Origin: Desmodesmus armatus
Taxonomy: Eukaryota > Chlorophyta > Chlorophyceae > Sphaeropleales > Scenedesmaceae
DNA length: 64,000 nt
Assembly: GCA_007449985.2 (NCBI GenBank)
Contig: VIIQ02000746.1
Span: 62,001-126,000, forward strand
Reading direction: 5' to 3'
Made by a program: the position numbers and the translations under genes. Numbering within the stretch: the first letter of the stretch is position 1; each line of letters begins with the position of its first letter. The notes under the pieces are model-generated. The model saw nothing but the letters and a program-made list of their open reading frames with translations, searched no databases and was not told the origin of the DNA. This document shows positions 44,297 through 56,612 of this stretch, piece after piece.

Positions 44297-47200
44297 ATGG
44301 ATGATGATGAGCAGCTCTGCTTTGCAGATGTAGAGGATGATGAGGATGAAGCTGACATAAGGCCAGAGCTACTACAGGAGTACAGGCACCTGTATGCACA
44401 GCACAGGGAGGACAGGCAACAGCATGAGGAAGAAGTGCTCCAGTCGAGGGCCAGGCACAGTGTAGCAACAGGCCCAGGCAGGGGGCGTGCAGCCCCACGA
44501 CGTGCTGCTGGTGAACCAGCTCAGTCACAGCGCAGGCAGCGTCGGCGGTACACAAGCAGCCTTGCAGATGCAGCAGGCAGTCACAGCTTTGGGGCTGTTG
44601 GTGAAGAGGCCATGGATGCTGCTGAAGTGCCACAGGGGCTAGAAGCAGAGGACGATGTGATAGATGTACAGCGCTTTGTAGCACAGCTAGCTGCAGAGGC
44701 AGCAGCAGCAGCAGCAGCAGCAGAAACTGAACCAGGCTTTGTGTCAGAGGGAGAAGAGCCCAGTGAATGGAGCCAACGCAGTGCGCGTGCAGAAGCAGGA
44801 TGGCGTCAGCAAGCACCACTCCTGGGTGCAGCGGTGCTGCAGGCGGCAGCTGCGCCGGACCCCCAGCAGATCTGCAGTGTGTGCAGCACAGAGCAAGGGT
44901 GCACAGTGCGGTATGTGTGGAGCCAACCAGTTGCTTACATGTTTGCATGCGGAAGCAGCAGCCAGGCGTCAACAGCTACGCAGTCCATCATGAGGCATGT
45001 GCTGAGTATGCACCCTACAGTCATTCTCTTGTGTGTCTGTTGTCTGCAGGTGTTGGTCTTGCTCACCAGCTGCAGGGTGTGCTCTGCTGTGTAGTGCTTG
45101 CGACCAGGCAGCACATCAGCACCTGCACCTGCACAAACGGCAGCAGTATGAGGACAGCTGCTGGAAGGAGATGCCAAGGGCTGACCCTGTGGCGGGTGGG
45201 TCGTGGTTGGTGCTGGTCAGCACACATTGGTGTGCTGCGACATCCTGTAACTGAATGCTTGTGCGCGCTGCAGGTTACTTCCTGTGCATACCCGGCGAGT
45301 GCCGACACTGCCACGGCACCGACATTGGCAGCGCAGCAGTGAAGACGCAGGCCATGGACTACATCACCAGGGGTGCGCAACCAGCATTATGCATCCTTTG
45401 CAACTGCTTGTGCCTGCTGCCTAGTGACGTAGCATCCAGGCCCACCCAAACTCTTGCATGGGGTTACTATGTGTGGATGTTCTGGCCGCAGATGGAGTGG
45501 TGCAGGCCAAGCGGGCTGCGTTCCAGTGCCTCAACCCAACTTGCGGCAAACACGTCTGGCAGCGGCCTCAGGACTTCATCAGCATGGGGGCTTGGCCAGC
45601 ATCGCTGGATTACGACCACTGCAGGTAAAGGCGCCGTCTAACATAGCACCTGGAGTGCTTGCCGTCAAGGTGCGGCGTAGCATTGGACCTCGCTCAAGGG
45701 TGTACTGTAATGCCGCAGGACCATCGTGGCTCAAGACGTCCTGCAGCTGTACGACTGCTTGAAGCTCAGCAGCCCTACACTGTCTTTGGCTGCTTTCTGC
45801 AAGGCAATCTCAGAGTCGGCATGGCGCAACAATCTGCAGCAGGTCGGTGATCGGCTTTGGGAGGGGGTGTGCGGCCCCGCGGGGTGGGGGGGGGATCAGC
45901 TTTCGCTCCATCCGCATTTCACTAGCACACCGGCACTGCTTGGCTGTGCACACCATCAACCAACCTAGGGCTGCAATAGATGTTGGCGCCAAGACAACCC
46001 AGGGTGCTGTGCTTGTTGCATGCTGCAGCCGTTGCGCGCCATCAGCACCAGCGCCTTCAGCCGCGCTGCTTCTGAGTTCAGCAACTGTCAGCTGGACCTG
46101 CGGCTGGGCGTGCAGCTCCTGGATGACCTGGTATGCCCTGCATGCAGTGGTGGCAACTGTGCATACCACATTGACGGCAACATGAAGCTCTTCATCTGGC
46201 AGCGGCTACGGGAGGTGTGGCGAGCTCCACACTCGCAGCTGTTCTTTGCTGACGATGGGGATGTGCAGCTGACAATCCAAGCTGTGGATTGGGCCAGAGT
46301 AAGCAGGCCGCAAATGGGTGGGATGTCATAGGGGGTGTGCATGCTATGTCCTGTGGACTGTGTTTCATGTCGTGCTTGCAGCCGCTTGTCTGGGTACGAC
46401 GTTCTGGATACAGTATGGCAGCTCCCCACGCCCAGCTGTGGCTGCTACCAACTTGCCTGTGTGTGCCGCGTGATTCCCGTAGGGCGAGGGCAGGCCTGGA
46501 TCTGCAAACCCTTCAGAGCGTGAGGACAGAACCTGCAACGGCGTCTGGGCGGCGGCAGGCGATGGGCAGCAGCGGCGTCAGAGCAAGCAAGCAGTGACTG
46601 GGCGTGTCGTCGGTGGGTAACGTCACCGCCGCACAACATTCTTTAACAGGTTCTTGTAGCATGTCTCAAGCAGTGACACACACGTGCCTGCAGCACACCC
46701 AATAGCACAAGCAGATGCAGTGCAATTGCTGGTAAGCTATGTGCTGCTGTTAAGTTTTGTGATCTGCCTTTCTGCCGACGTCTGTGCTTTGCCCCCACAG
46801 CTGTGGATGCCCGCCATGGCATGCCTCGGAAGGGTGTCAGCCTTGTTGGCAGCGGCGAGCGGTACGGCTACGCTCTGCACCTCCTGGCCTACTACTTGAA
46901 GGACTGCAAGCAGCTGCACATTGACATCATGTGCAAGTGGGGCCCTTGGCTGCGCAGGGTAGTGGAGAGCCTGTCTGATGCGCCACCGATTGATACACCC
47001 CCAGAGGTTGCAGCACGCATCGCTGAGCTGAAACAGCTTGCAGCGGACGCAGGCAACTTCCACGCCCTGCGCACGGTGTTGTCCCACGCACACGGCAATC
47101 TGCATGCGCTCAACTGCCAGGTCGGTCATGCGACTGCAGGGTTCTTCATGGCTTTGCCTTACCGCATTCCATCGGCAGCCCCCAGCGCCCTTGACAGTTT

Positions 47201-49830
47201 CGGACATACCTGCATGGTTGAATGTCTGCAGCTCTCAGATCATGCCTGAACTGCAAGGGCACATGCTAGGGGTCCCACCTTCAGCGCGGTGCTCACAACC
47301 TGCTTCCTGCTCTTTCAGATCCTCTGGCAGCCTGGCTGGACGGAGCAGTGCGCAAAAACCCTGGGTGAAGAGGCAGAGCAGTTCTTTGCCTACTGGGCCA
47401 AGTTCTCGAACACTACTCGCAACCAGAGCCTTGCAGGTGGGAACACAAGCCAGGCGTGGGCACAGCCGTGGAGTGTCAGTTGCTGCATGGTGCCTTCAGC
47501 AGCTGGTGCAGTACAAGGTGTTTTTAAGTACGTTGTCTTTGACCTCCCTGCTGTCATGACCGTGCAGGTGCTGTGGACCAGCTCACGCATGCAGCTGTCC
47601 ACTTTGGCTGGGACAAGGTGCGCGGCCAAGCAAAGCAGCTCGTGAAGCGGCTCATCAAGTTCCAGGGGCTGCTGCCAGAAGCAAAGAGCAATCTGGCTAA
47701 GCAGCTTCAGCTGCTTACAAGCACACCCGCTGAGGAGAAGCCTGCTTTGGTCTGCAGGATGCGGCAGGATTTGCAGGAGCTTGCAACCAGTGAGTCTGGT
47801 GTGGGTGCTACAGTTGGGTGGAGGTACACACAACATGTTTGTAGTGATGTAGCATGCACATCCTGCGGCAGCACGTATTGTTCGTGGCAAGTACACCAAG
47901 CCTCAAACGCGGTTGTCGGTCACCCCTTCACTAGACAGCACGGCAGTGCAGCAATGAAAGGTGTGATGTCCTGTCTGCTGGCCTGCTGCCCACAGGTGAG
48001 GTCAGCACTTCCCGTGATCCCAACAAGAAGCTGCTGGAGAAGTACAGCGCAGCCGTGAGTTTGAGGGAAGCGCATGACATGCGGGCAGCTATCAGCTCTT
48101 CAATGGCGGCGTTGGGCTTGCAGACGCAGCGCCTTGCAGCTGTGCGCATCATGGCTGGGTTGACTGACGCCAGGGTGGCAGCACTACACGACATCACCAA
48201 CAAGCTCTTTGAGTCAGCAGCTGCGAGCAGGTGGGCAACTGTTGCTGCCATGGCATCTAGTCTGCAGTTCTGCAAGGTTGGCCAGTGCAGTGACTTTTTC
48301 CACTGTCGCGGAGCATGTCTGCTCAGCCGCCTTGGCCGTTGAAGCGCTTTTATGCAACACAACAAGGGTTGCTTGCGAACACGCTTGCTGCGGGTTGACT
48401 TTGCAGTGACGAAGCGGAGGAAGCTGGTAACATCATCAGGGACCAGTTTACGCCAGCCCTGGATGCCAGCATTGTGCGCTTGCAGAATGTCATGGAGGGC
48501 CTCTGCCATGACTTGAAGAAGCAGGAACGCAAGCGGGAGGCCCCTGCAGGTGGGTTCTGGGTGCCCCTCATCAACACGCAGCCAGTTGCTTCAAGTGCGG
48601 AATGCAACATCAGTCAAGGCAGCCTAGCCATCGCATGTCTTCATGTGGTGGCATGCAACATCATGGTGCCATGCCACAACCCGCTTCATGATGTTCTTGC
48701 TGCTAGGCCACGGTGTGTCACCTGAAGAAGTTGAACGCTACGCCATGTTGTCTACTGATGTGTTGTTGGCTTAGGAGGCCGCCAGCCCAGGCTTTGTAGT
48801 GTTCTACAATTGCGCAGCACTGACTTGGTCTGGTGTGTCATACTGGCACCTGGATAGACGTGTTGCTACGTGCACGAAGAGCCTGCTGGAAACATGTGTA
48901 CTAAGAAAGACGATGATGCTGTTGTCGCCACTTGCTTCCTCACGCAGCGCTGCCCAAGGAGCGCCAGCGCCACAACAAGAAGTGCAAGGAGCTGGTAGCC
49001 ACTCTTGCGCAGCGGGTGGAGCAGTACAACACACTGGTGCTGGAGTACAACAGAGGCCTTCCTGCAGGCCCAGCCAATGGTGTTCGCTCGACAACCAACG
49101 TGGAGGATGTCCGCAAGCAGCAGTTCTGCTGGGTCAATGAGTACTCATGTAAGCTTTTTGCTTGTTTCCTTGGGATGGGGGGGCTGGGTCAGCTAGCACG
49201 TGCTGAGGTTTTGAGGGACTTCAGCCACGTCCTGATGATTGGTGCAATAGACTGTCATCAGGCATGCCTAGCAGATAGTTGCTCATGTCAGGTTGCTAAG
49301 ATGCTGACGCATTCAACACCTGTGTTGTTCGCTGTGCAGTGCAACAAGGCAGTGCATTGCGCATCTACGGCGTTGCGCGTGCCATGGAGGTGTGTGAGGC
49401 TGACAACGAGGTTGCGCGCATTAAGGAGGAGCTCGCCTTGCTGCCTCAGGAGATGCGGGCGTACTTGAGCTACCACACAGGCCTTCTGCAGCGGCTGCAG
49501 CAGCTGCAGCTTGCGCTGGCAGGTGACAACACAGCTGAGCAGTTGCAGGCAGCAGGCTACACAGCGTTGCAGGGCTCAGGCAGGTACCAGCCGAGTGTGC
49601 AAGCTGTGGAGCTGAGCGGTAGCTTGCGCAGTGGGGCCATGGTGTTTGTGGGTTTGGCACTGACCGAGGTGCGTCAGCGCCTGGCTGATGCTTCCAAGCA
49701 GCTGCAGTTAGTTGGTGTGGCTGTCGAGCAACTGGGTGATGAGTTTGGGCGCTCTGGGGAGGCAGCAGATGTGGACAGCGAGGATGGTGACCTGCCACCA
49801 CCTGTGGCGTCTGATGATGGTGATGGTTGA
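44297..49830 (+). CDS. KDZ-family transposase-like protein
   Basis: Kyakuja-Dileera-Zisupton type DDE transposase. Exons: 44297-44910, 45050-45195, 45274-45372, 45492-45624, 45719-45842, 46029-46298, 46483-46612, 46801-47120, 47319-47436, 47568-47789, 47996-48230, 48407-48549, 48948-49148, 49340-49830; every phase agrees and no stop interrupts about 1,081 residues. Seen: acidic/Ala-rich N-terminus; CxC-like zinc cluster (CWSCSPAAGCALLCSACDQ); FQCLNPTC; YHIDGNMKL (candidate first Asp, about 421); CNGVW...SKQAVTGRVVG; HGMPRKGVSL; LHIDIMCKW (candidate second Asp, about 546); LHALNCQ; GEEAEQFFAYWAKFSNTTRN (candidate Glu, about 630); then a coiled-coil-like tail rich in Gln/Arg. The number of introns is high for a mobile element. 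No terminal inverted repeats were identified, so it could be a resident copy or a domesticated host gene. Confidence 0.85.
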
Positions 49831-50640
49831 GAATCATGGTGGTGTTTTTGGGTCGGGCAGTTTGGTGTGTGGGTTGCTTCTTTCCCCATCTCAAGATGAA
49901 GCGGTTGTTGTGCAGGCAACAAGTTGCGACTGGCTTATGCTGACTGTGAGAAGTGTGCACGTGGGAGCAAGTAGGGTCGTGCTAAAAGCGGCAGCTGATG
50001 CACTGCAGTGAGCAGCTGCACCGGTCAGCTAGGCTGGTGGCGCGGCGAGCAGGGTGCCAAAGTTGCGTGCTTGCGTGCGCGATTGGCATATCGTGTGCTC
50101 GAAAGCCACATGTTGCTGTTGTGATGCGATGCTCCAGGGCAAGGGCATTCACTGCGCATGAGTATGTCAATGCTGTGTGAAGGTGTAACACTAGGTGTTA
50201 CAAGAGCATCAAGTGCACCAAACTGGCATGTTGCTGACTGCGCATCCCATAGTGGGCCTTGTGAGTACCATAGGCATCCACACCAAGAATTGCAGCAAGC
50301 ATGATGCATGCATCAATGTGCAGGTGGTATCTTGATTCAGTGCATGCTGGGTGATCAGGAGGGGCAGTGGCGTACCATGTTCACAAGTATGCAAGCAATA
50401 CAAGCAGCAGCAACCCGCCCCGACAGTTGCCGTTGAAAAACACTCCTGCTGTTGTGCTGCACGAGGGCCCAGACAACCACCAAACAACAATGGGCTTGTC
50501 TGATACTGTGATGACACTACACACCACTACGGCCATGCAAAGCCAGTTGTTCCCTACAACAGCCAACGTACTGGATTAGTCAATTGAAGCATCAAACCGG
50601 CCTCAACACTGCCACTGACACAGGCGCAGCACAGCACTCC
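49831..50640. other. Intergenic after KDZ gene
   Basis: No gene seen. TGTAACAC-TA-GGTGTTACA near 50175-50193 is a near-palindrome that includes a TGTAA polyadenylation word. The stretch then runs into the repeated block. Confidence 0.45.
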
Positions 50641-50641
50641 A

Positions 50642-50779
50642 CCTCGCGGCCACAGCCGCAGTGCGTGAAGCATGACACAGTCAGCAGGGATGTGCAAGCT
50701 GTTACTGGAGGCAGCAGGTCACAGCAAAGGCCAGACAACATGTGACTCACAGTGGCACTGCACTGACCCCCCCAACCAC

Positions 50780-50860
<81 letters not shown>

Positions 50861-51990
50861 CTTCCCGCATGTTGCAGAGACGAAGGCGGCCACTCCAGCG
50901 GGTTTTCAGGGATGCCTCCCCCTACAGTATCTGGGGTATATGGTTCAAGGAATGGGGCTGTGGGGTTGGCAGGCTTGACAGACATGTTACCGGCTGACTG
51001 TGACTCTCATGAGCCGCACATGCAGTAGTTGAGGTGCGGCACAGTTTCAAGCACAATGCGCCAAGCGGCATGTCTCCCTGGTGCTTCAAAGGCTCAAACT
51101 AACACTCATATCAAGCATTCTGCATCATATGATGCCCAGGCAGTGATTCCTATCACTGGAGCTGCCCATTCCCACACTCAACTCACATCGGGTGAAAAAG
51201 TCAATTTCCCTTGTTGGAGCCCCCCAAAGCCCACCCTCGAGGCCACAGCCGCAGTGCGCGAAGCATGACACAGTCAGCAGGGATGTGCAAGCTGTTACTG
51301 GAGGCAGCAGGCCAGACAGCAAAGGCCAGACAGCATGTGAGTCACAGTGGCACTGTACTGACCCCCCCCCCCAACCACCTCTCTCACACACACACACACG
51401 CCTTCCCGCATGTTGCAGAGACGAAGGCGGCCACTCCAGCGGGTTTTCAGGGATGCCTCCCCCTACAGTATCTGGGGTACAAATTTCATGTAAGAAGAGT
51501 CAATGAGTGGGGTTGTGGGGTTCTGACAGTGCACAGCCCTGTGGCTGGCAGTCTGGGACTGTTGCAAGCTCCAATGTGGCAAACCTAGGCATACTCCCTA
51601 TGCCACACTAGTTGGCAACAATTGGGACGTGGCGCTGACAGCTGCAGGGCCCAAACAAGTCTCAAGCCATGCATTTTGCAGTGATGTTAAGTACATGAGC
51701 AGCCCATTTTCACCCTTACCCCACATCGGCCCAAAAACTGAAATTGCCTTGGTTTGGGCCCTCGCCCCCCCCCCCCCCACGAGGCCACAGCCGCAATGCT
51801 GGCAGAGCGCAACACTCCCAACAGGGGCCTACAGGCTTGGTCTAGAGGTTACTGGTCACAGCCAAGGTCAGACATCCAGTGTGACTCCATTCACCCCCCC
51901 CCCACACACACACACCACACACACCCTTCACCCCCCAGCTTGCAAGCAACTCGGCAGCTTCGGCGGTGGGATGATCATTTGAAATGATTT
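50642..51990. repeat. Tandem block with CA tracts, two good copies plus one decayed
   Basis: Copy one (about 50642-50938) and copy two (about 51235-51478) share CGCAGTGCG, GACACAGTCAGCAGGGATG, a CA tract and GCCTTCCCGCATGTTGCAGA through CTACAGTATCTGGGG, offset by 593 bases. A third, decayed copy at about 51779-51990 keeps GAGGCCACAGCCGCA and a CA tract. No coding capacity. Confidence 0.88.
50791..50858. repeat. (CA)34 microsatellite
   Basis: Uninterrupted AC dinucleotides for 68 bases within copy one of the tandem block. Copy two has only about seven CA units, so the tract expanded or shrank after duplication. Confidence 0.97.
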
Positions 51991-52101
51991 CAAAGATGGC
52001 CGCCCGTACAGTATTTATATAAGAAGAGTCAATGAGTGGGGTTGTGGGGTTCTGACAGTGCACAGCCCTGTGGCTGGCAGTCTGGGACTGTTGCAAGCTC
52101 C
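51492..52101. repeat. 80-bp direct repeat pair
   Basis: The words AAGAAGAGTCAATGAGTGGG through CTGGGACTGTTGCAAGCTCC occur at about 51492-51571 and 52020-52101 with almost no differences, offset by 528 bases. They lie downstream of copies two and three of the CA block and are part of the same local amplification. Confidence 0.9.
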
Positions 52102-52679
52102 ATCACGCAAGCTCTGCTGTAGGGTTGCTGCTATTGTACCTTGTACTGCTCATGATGCTCCTTGGAGTCTAAGATCTTACTGGGTTACTTGATAAGGGGA
52201 TGCGCTTGCCCCTTGGGCTTGGTCCACACCAACAGGATAACCCACTCCACAATACAGCAGTGTCAGGTCATGCCTTGGTGGGCACGCGCCCTGCATATCA
52301 CCCTCACACGGTCAGCAACGTACAACTTGCACATGACACAACAAGTGCCGCACCCGTTGACCAATCAGCAACTGGCCATCTTCATGTGGCACTCACCAAC
52401 CGACTCTCAAGCATCAACACGCAACTCCCAGACCCTCCAAGGCAGCAACCAGAATCATTCCCTTCATCCAGCCGCACTCGTGCCACCATTCCATGGCCAA
52501 ACACACACACACACACACACACGCACCCAGACCCGCACTGGGTGGCTTGGAGCTGCTGCGCGGGCAATGGGTAGGGTTGCAAGGAATCAGACATGGTAAG
52601 CATGCTCACATCACCTTCGCAACTGCATGCGTGATAGGTCATAACCAAATGCATGCAGTTGGACAACAGAGTCAGCTGA

Positions 52680-55489
52680 TCACTCCACTGCCTCAATCCA
52701 TGCACTGGCGAAGGCCCCGTCCGCACCACAGATGGGTGCTGCTGCCACAATGCACCCCTCCCTGTTCCCAAACAGGAAAGCTGCTCCTGCACCACCAGCC
52801 ATGCGGCGTGCGATGATCATTGCCTGCTGCGCTGGAGGTGTGGCGTAGTGATCCCCCCCCACAGGAAAGAAGTCGCTGGCGCCCATATGAGCGATAAGGG
52901 CATTCACCGCAGGCAGCCAAGCTGCTGCAGCAGCCCCGCCTGCAGGCTGCCACATCCCAGCTGTCGCAGCTGCCTGCATCTCTGCTGTTGCCGGCACTGC
53001 CATGCTACCAGCACCAGCAACACCTGCCAGCCCTGCTGCTGTGGCTCCCATGGCTGCTGCAAATGGGCCCATCAGAGACTCCAGGGAAGGGGCCTGTACT
53101 GCGGCTGACATTGCAGTCCTGCCGCCCCTGCTGCCCCTGCCACCCCTGCTGCCCCTCCCGCCCCTGCTGCCCCGGCCGCCACCTCTGCCACCACCCCTGC
53201 TGCCCCTTCCACCACCCCTGCTGCCCCTTCCACCACCTCCGCCACCACCGCCCCTCTGGATGCTCCCACGGCCTCCCGTCTGGTCGCTCGCGAAGGCACC
53301 TGCTGTTGTGGTGCCTGCCTGCAGAAGTGCTGCCGCGGCTGCAGCCGGCCCAACAGCTGCATCACTGTCGTGTGCCGCTGCCCCAACTGCTGCGGGGTGA
53401 ACACCTGCTGCTGAGTCAGCAGCTGCTGCCGCTGTTGCTGTCACATAATCTGCCGCCGCTGCTGCTGGCGGTGCTGCTGCTGGCATGGGTGGCCCATCTG
53501 CTGCTACTGCGGTGGTAAGTGATGGCATTGCTGAACCAGCAGCAGCCGCTGCCGCTGCCCCTGCCGCCGCTGCCGCCGGCGCTGCATCGCCCTCGGGTGC
53601 AGCTGCTGGCATTGTCGCCTCTGCTGCTGCTGGGGGTCCACCTGGTGCTAAGCCAGCGGCTGCAGCTGCTGCTGCAACTATCGGGTTTGCTGCCGCTGCC
53701 GCTGCTGGCATGGATGCCCCTGCTGCTCCTGCTGCGCCAGCAAGTGATGGCATGGGCACACTTGCTGCAAACTGCCCACCCACTGCTGCACCAGCAGCCG
53801 CCGCTGCGGCCGCTGCATCGCCCCCGGGTGCTGCTGCTGGCCTAGAGGGCTCTACTGCTGCGGACTGCCCACCCACTGCTGAACCAGCGGCCGCCGCTGC
53901 GGCTGCTGCATCGCCCTCGGGTGCCGCTACTGGCCTGGAGGGCTCTGCTGCTGCTGACTGCCCACCCATTGCTGAACCAGCTGCCGCCGCCGCGGCCGCT
54001 GCATCGTCCCCGGGTGCTGCTGCTGGCTGGGCGGCACCAGATGCGCTTGCCGCTGTTGCAGGTGGGGGTGGAATCTGTGCCTGCAAGTAAACAATCCACC
54101 TGCCCTCAGTGTCATTGCAGCTGATTGGGGCCGCCAAGAGTCTTGCAGGTGAGATCGCATGAAGCAGAGAACACTTTGCGCAACCATTTGCGTAACCAGC
54201 CGCAGCATCAATGATATCAATGACAGCTCATGCCTACAGCCTGATTGAGTTAACTCATGCCTATTAGTGCTGCTTGGCCTCGTCGGTGATCCTGCCATCC
54301 CTCCCACATTCTAGCCCCAACATCGTGACACCATTGCAAATCAGTGATGCTGCAACATCTCACGCCTAGTGTTCGAGCAGCATGGCCCATGCCACCCACC
54401 CGGATGGCATCCCGCACAAATTGGCCATCGGCCAGTACTGCCATCTCCATGAAGCTCCTCTTGCTGCCAGGGACAAGGCCTGCCGCAGCTGGCCCGCGAG
54501 CGCCAATCACAGTGAAGATGCGCGTGCCGGCCAGGCGCTTATCTTGCACCTTCACTGGCAGATATACGCCTTCGCTGGCCTTGCTGCCGATCTGGTCCTA
54601 GTTGGTGAGCAACTTGCTGGGGATCACTCCTGACAGCTGGATGGTGACGCTGCACTTCATGGCTTTCATCAAGTCGTTCATCTGCAAGACATCAGCAAAG
54701 GCATGCGGCGGCGCAACGTCAATGTGATGCTGGGCCAATGCACCCAAGGCTGGTGTGAGGTCCAAGTGAGGTAGAACAACGTCCTTGCAACCTTCAAATA
54801 GGCGCTGACTACCAGGACTGATGCTGGGAAGCTTGCATCAGGTGGCAGCGCCTGCGTCCCGGCAGCATCCCATGCACTGCGTCTGTCACTGGGTGCCAAA
54901 GCAGCTTGCAGAGGTCCTACTAGCTGTGCATCACTGTTCGTGCTGCTGCTGTGGCGCGCACCTGTTTGCTGTAGAGGACCTCGTTCAGGTGGCTTTTGTA
55001 GTTGTAGGCTGCTTTTCTGTTGACACCTGGGGGGGGCTGGCCAACACCACAGTAGAAGTGGTCTGCCTCTTCCGCTGCCCCTTCTGGTGCCTCCTCTGCT
55101 GGCTGCTGCTGCTGCTGCTGCTGCTTGTTCTTGGTCCTCTTCCGCTGGAACAAGCCCTCAGGAACTTCTTGCAGGCATTTTCTGCACTGGACACTCCTGT
55201 GAGCACCAAGAGGGAGGGGGTGTGTCAGTGCTTGGGTGGTTGGGTTGATGCTGCTTGTCTTTGTTGTGCACACTCAGCCTGTTCGGCCTGAGTGATCATG
55301 CATACCTGCCATAGAGTGGTTGCTTGCATTGTTGGCCAGTCTCTGGGTCTATGTATGGACACTCCTTGCTCTTGAAGTTGGTTACAGTCCCATCTTCCTC
55401 TGGCACGGTCAGGTTCTGGCTGTTCTGGTTGGAAGGTTGCAGGGGGCCGTCAACTGCTGCATCTGACGGATCTGTGACTGAAGACATCG
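52680..55489 (-). CDS. Unrecognised Ala/RGG-rich protein, probably disrupted
   Basis: Not assignable to a family. Exons inferred: 55489 to about 55304 (MSSVTDPSDAA ... CKQPLYG), about 55199-54960 (SVQCRKCLQEVPEGLFQRKR, poly-Gln, AYNYKSHLNEVLYSKQ), about 54830-54404, and about 54145-52680. Joined, exons one and two make a CPYIDPETGQQC / VQCRKC zinc-binding cluster. The last exon encodes Ala-rich repeats (GDAAAAAAAAGSAVGGQ type units), a GRGSRGG-repeat arginine-glycine segment, and a more complex C-terminus (NALIAHMGASDFFPVGGDHY ... AMIIARRMAGGAG). The RGG segment suggests RNA binding, by inference only. An in-frame TAG at 54598-54600 splits otherwise continuous sequence (GVIPSKLLTN | DQIGSKASEG). 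It could be a decayed gene or two adjoining fragments. It lies next to the KDZ gene and tandem repeats. Confidence 0.5.
53170..53265. repeat. Coding GRGSRGG repeats
   Basis: Tandem CTGCCCC/TCCACCACC-type units on the plus strand encode about eight Gly-Arg-Gly-Ser-Arg-Gly-Gly blocks on the minus strand, within the large last exon of the Ala/RGG-rich gene. Confidence 0.8.
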
Positions 55490-56612
55490 CAGAATAAGGT
55501 AGCTGCTTGTTCCAGCTGCTGCTGTGTGTCACATAGACAGAAGTGCCTGATGGTGGTGATCTGGTTTGTTCAAAAGCGGAGCTGAGCAGATGAGCTGACA
55601 GCTGACCGATCCAGGAGAACCCATCAACGATAAAGCAAAGTGCAAGGGCTGATGCGATCTGGCCGGCTGTTGTTGAGCTTTTGTTTTGAAAAGCTGCCTG
55701 TTTGTTGACTTTGCTGGGTGCCTGAATTATCGGCAAAGTCCCCTATATCACTACGTGAATCTTCGGACATACACCGTATATGCACTCATCTGTATCCTCG
55801 ACCTTTTCCCTATAATACATACATGCCAGGGTTGGACTGGCCGGTGGACAACTTGTGCTTTAGGTAAGGACATGTTCATAGGCTGGGCAGTTGCTGCCTA
55901 TACTGTACATTTGGCTGTCTTGATCCACCATGGGCAGCTGCTGGGTGCAAATCCGAGCTGCAGGGTCCTGAGGTCTGGCCATTCAAGCCATGGCAATGAT
56001 GGCATGGCAGTGGCACACAGCTGCACAGGCCTTACGGTCAAGGCATTGGCAGGGTCAACCCAACGTTCTTGAAGGTTTTTTTAGGTGCTCGTCCAGCAGA
56101 CAGCAGCAGCCACGAGCAAGGGCTTACTGATTGCATTCCTTCATGTGCAAGGAAACTCACTGCAGCAAAGGGTGCGCACGCCGCTGGGTTATGGCTGCGC
56201 AAACAAAATGTCTCTGATGTCTTCGTTGTTGCCAAGGGCACCCAACCCTCAGCACACCACAGGGTCACCCACCGGACTGCAACCCTGGACCAATGGCCCC
56301 AAGAATGCAGACGTTAATTAGCCGCACATGAGTCAACCTGAATGTTTCAAACGTCTCATTCTGTCTTGGCGAACCCTGGGTGCTGTTGGCCTTTCCAAGT
56401 TGGTGGTGGCCCCATCGGTGGGGGCGCACCGTGCCTCAAATCCCACCCCCCCCTCGTCAAACCCCCCGTCATATCCGTGACGACAGGTCACTGTGGGTTC
56501 ATCGTTTCAAAACTTTCCATTCTTGTCCTGCTCCCACCTGACTGCTACAGACCCACGTGCTTCACATTGCCATCACCAATCCCAACAGAAGCACGCTTCC
56601 TTTCCTGCTGCA
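55490..56612. other. Divergent intergenic region upstream of nitrate reductase
   Basis: About 1.1 kb between the start of the Ala/RGG-rich gene (minus) and the nitrate reductase ATG (plus). It must carry the nitrate reductase promoter. No TATA box or known nitrate-response element could be pinned down by eye. Confidence 0.45.

Noticed and set aside
46305..46525. Plus-strand frame RLSGYDVLDTVWQLPTPSC as a KDZ exon
   Set aside because: It does not join in phase with exon 46029-46298, whereas the exon from 46483 does and carries the expected CNGVW and SKQAVTG text.
44060..55800. Terminal inverted repeats bounding a large KDZ element
   Set aside because: A weak match around ATTATCGG near 44080 and 55727 is too short and gapped to count, and no target-site duplication was seen.
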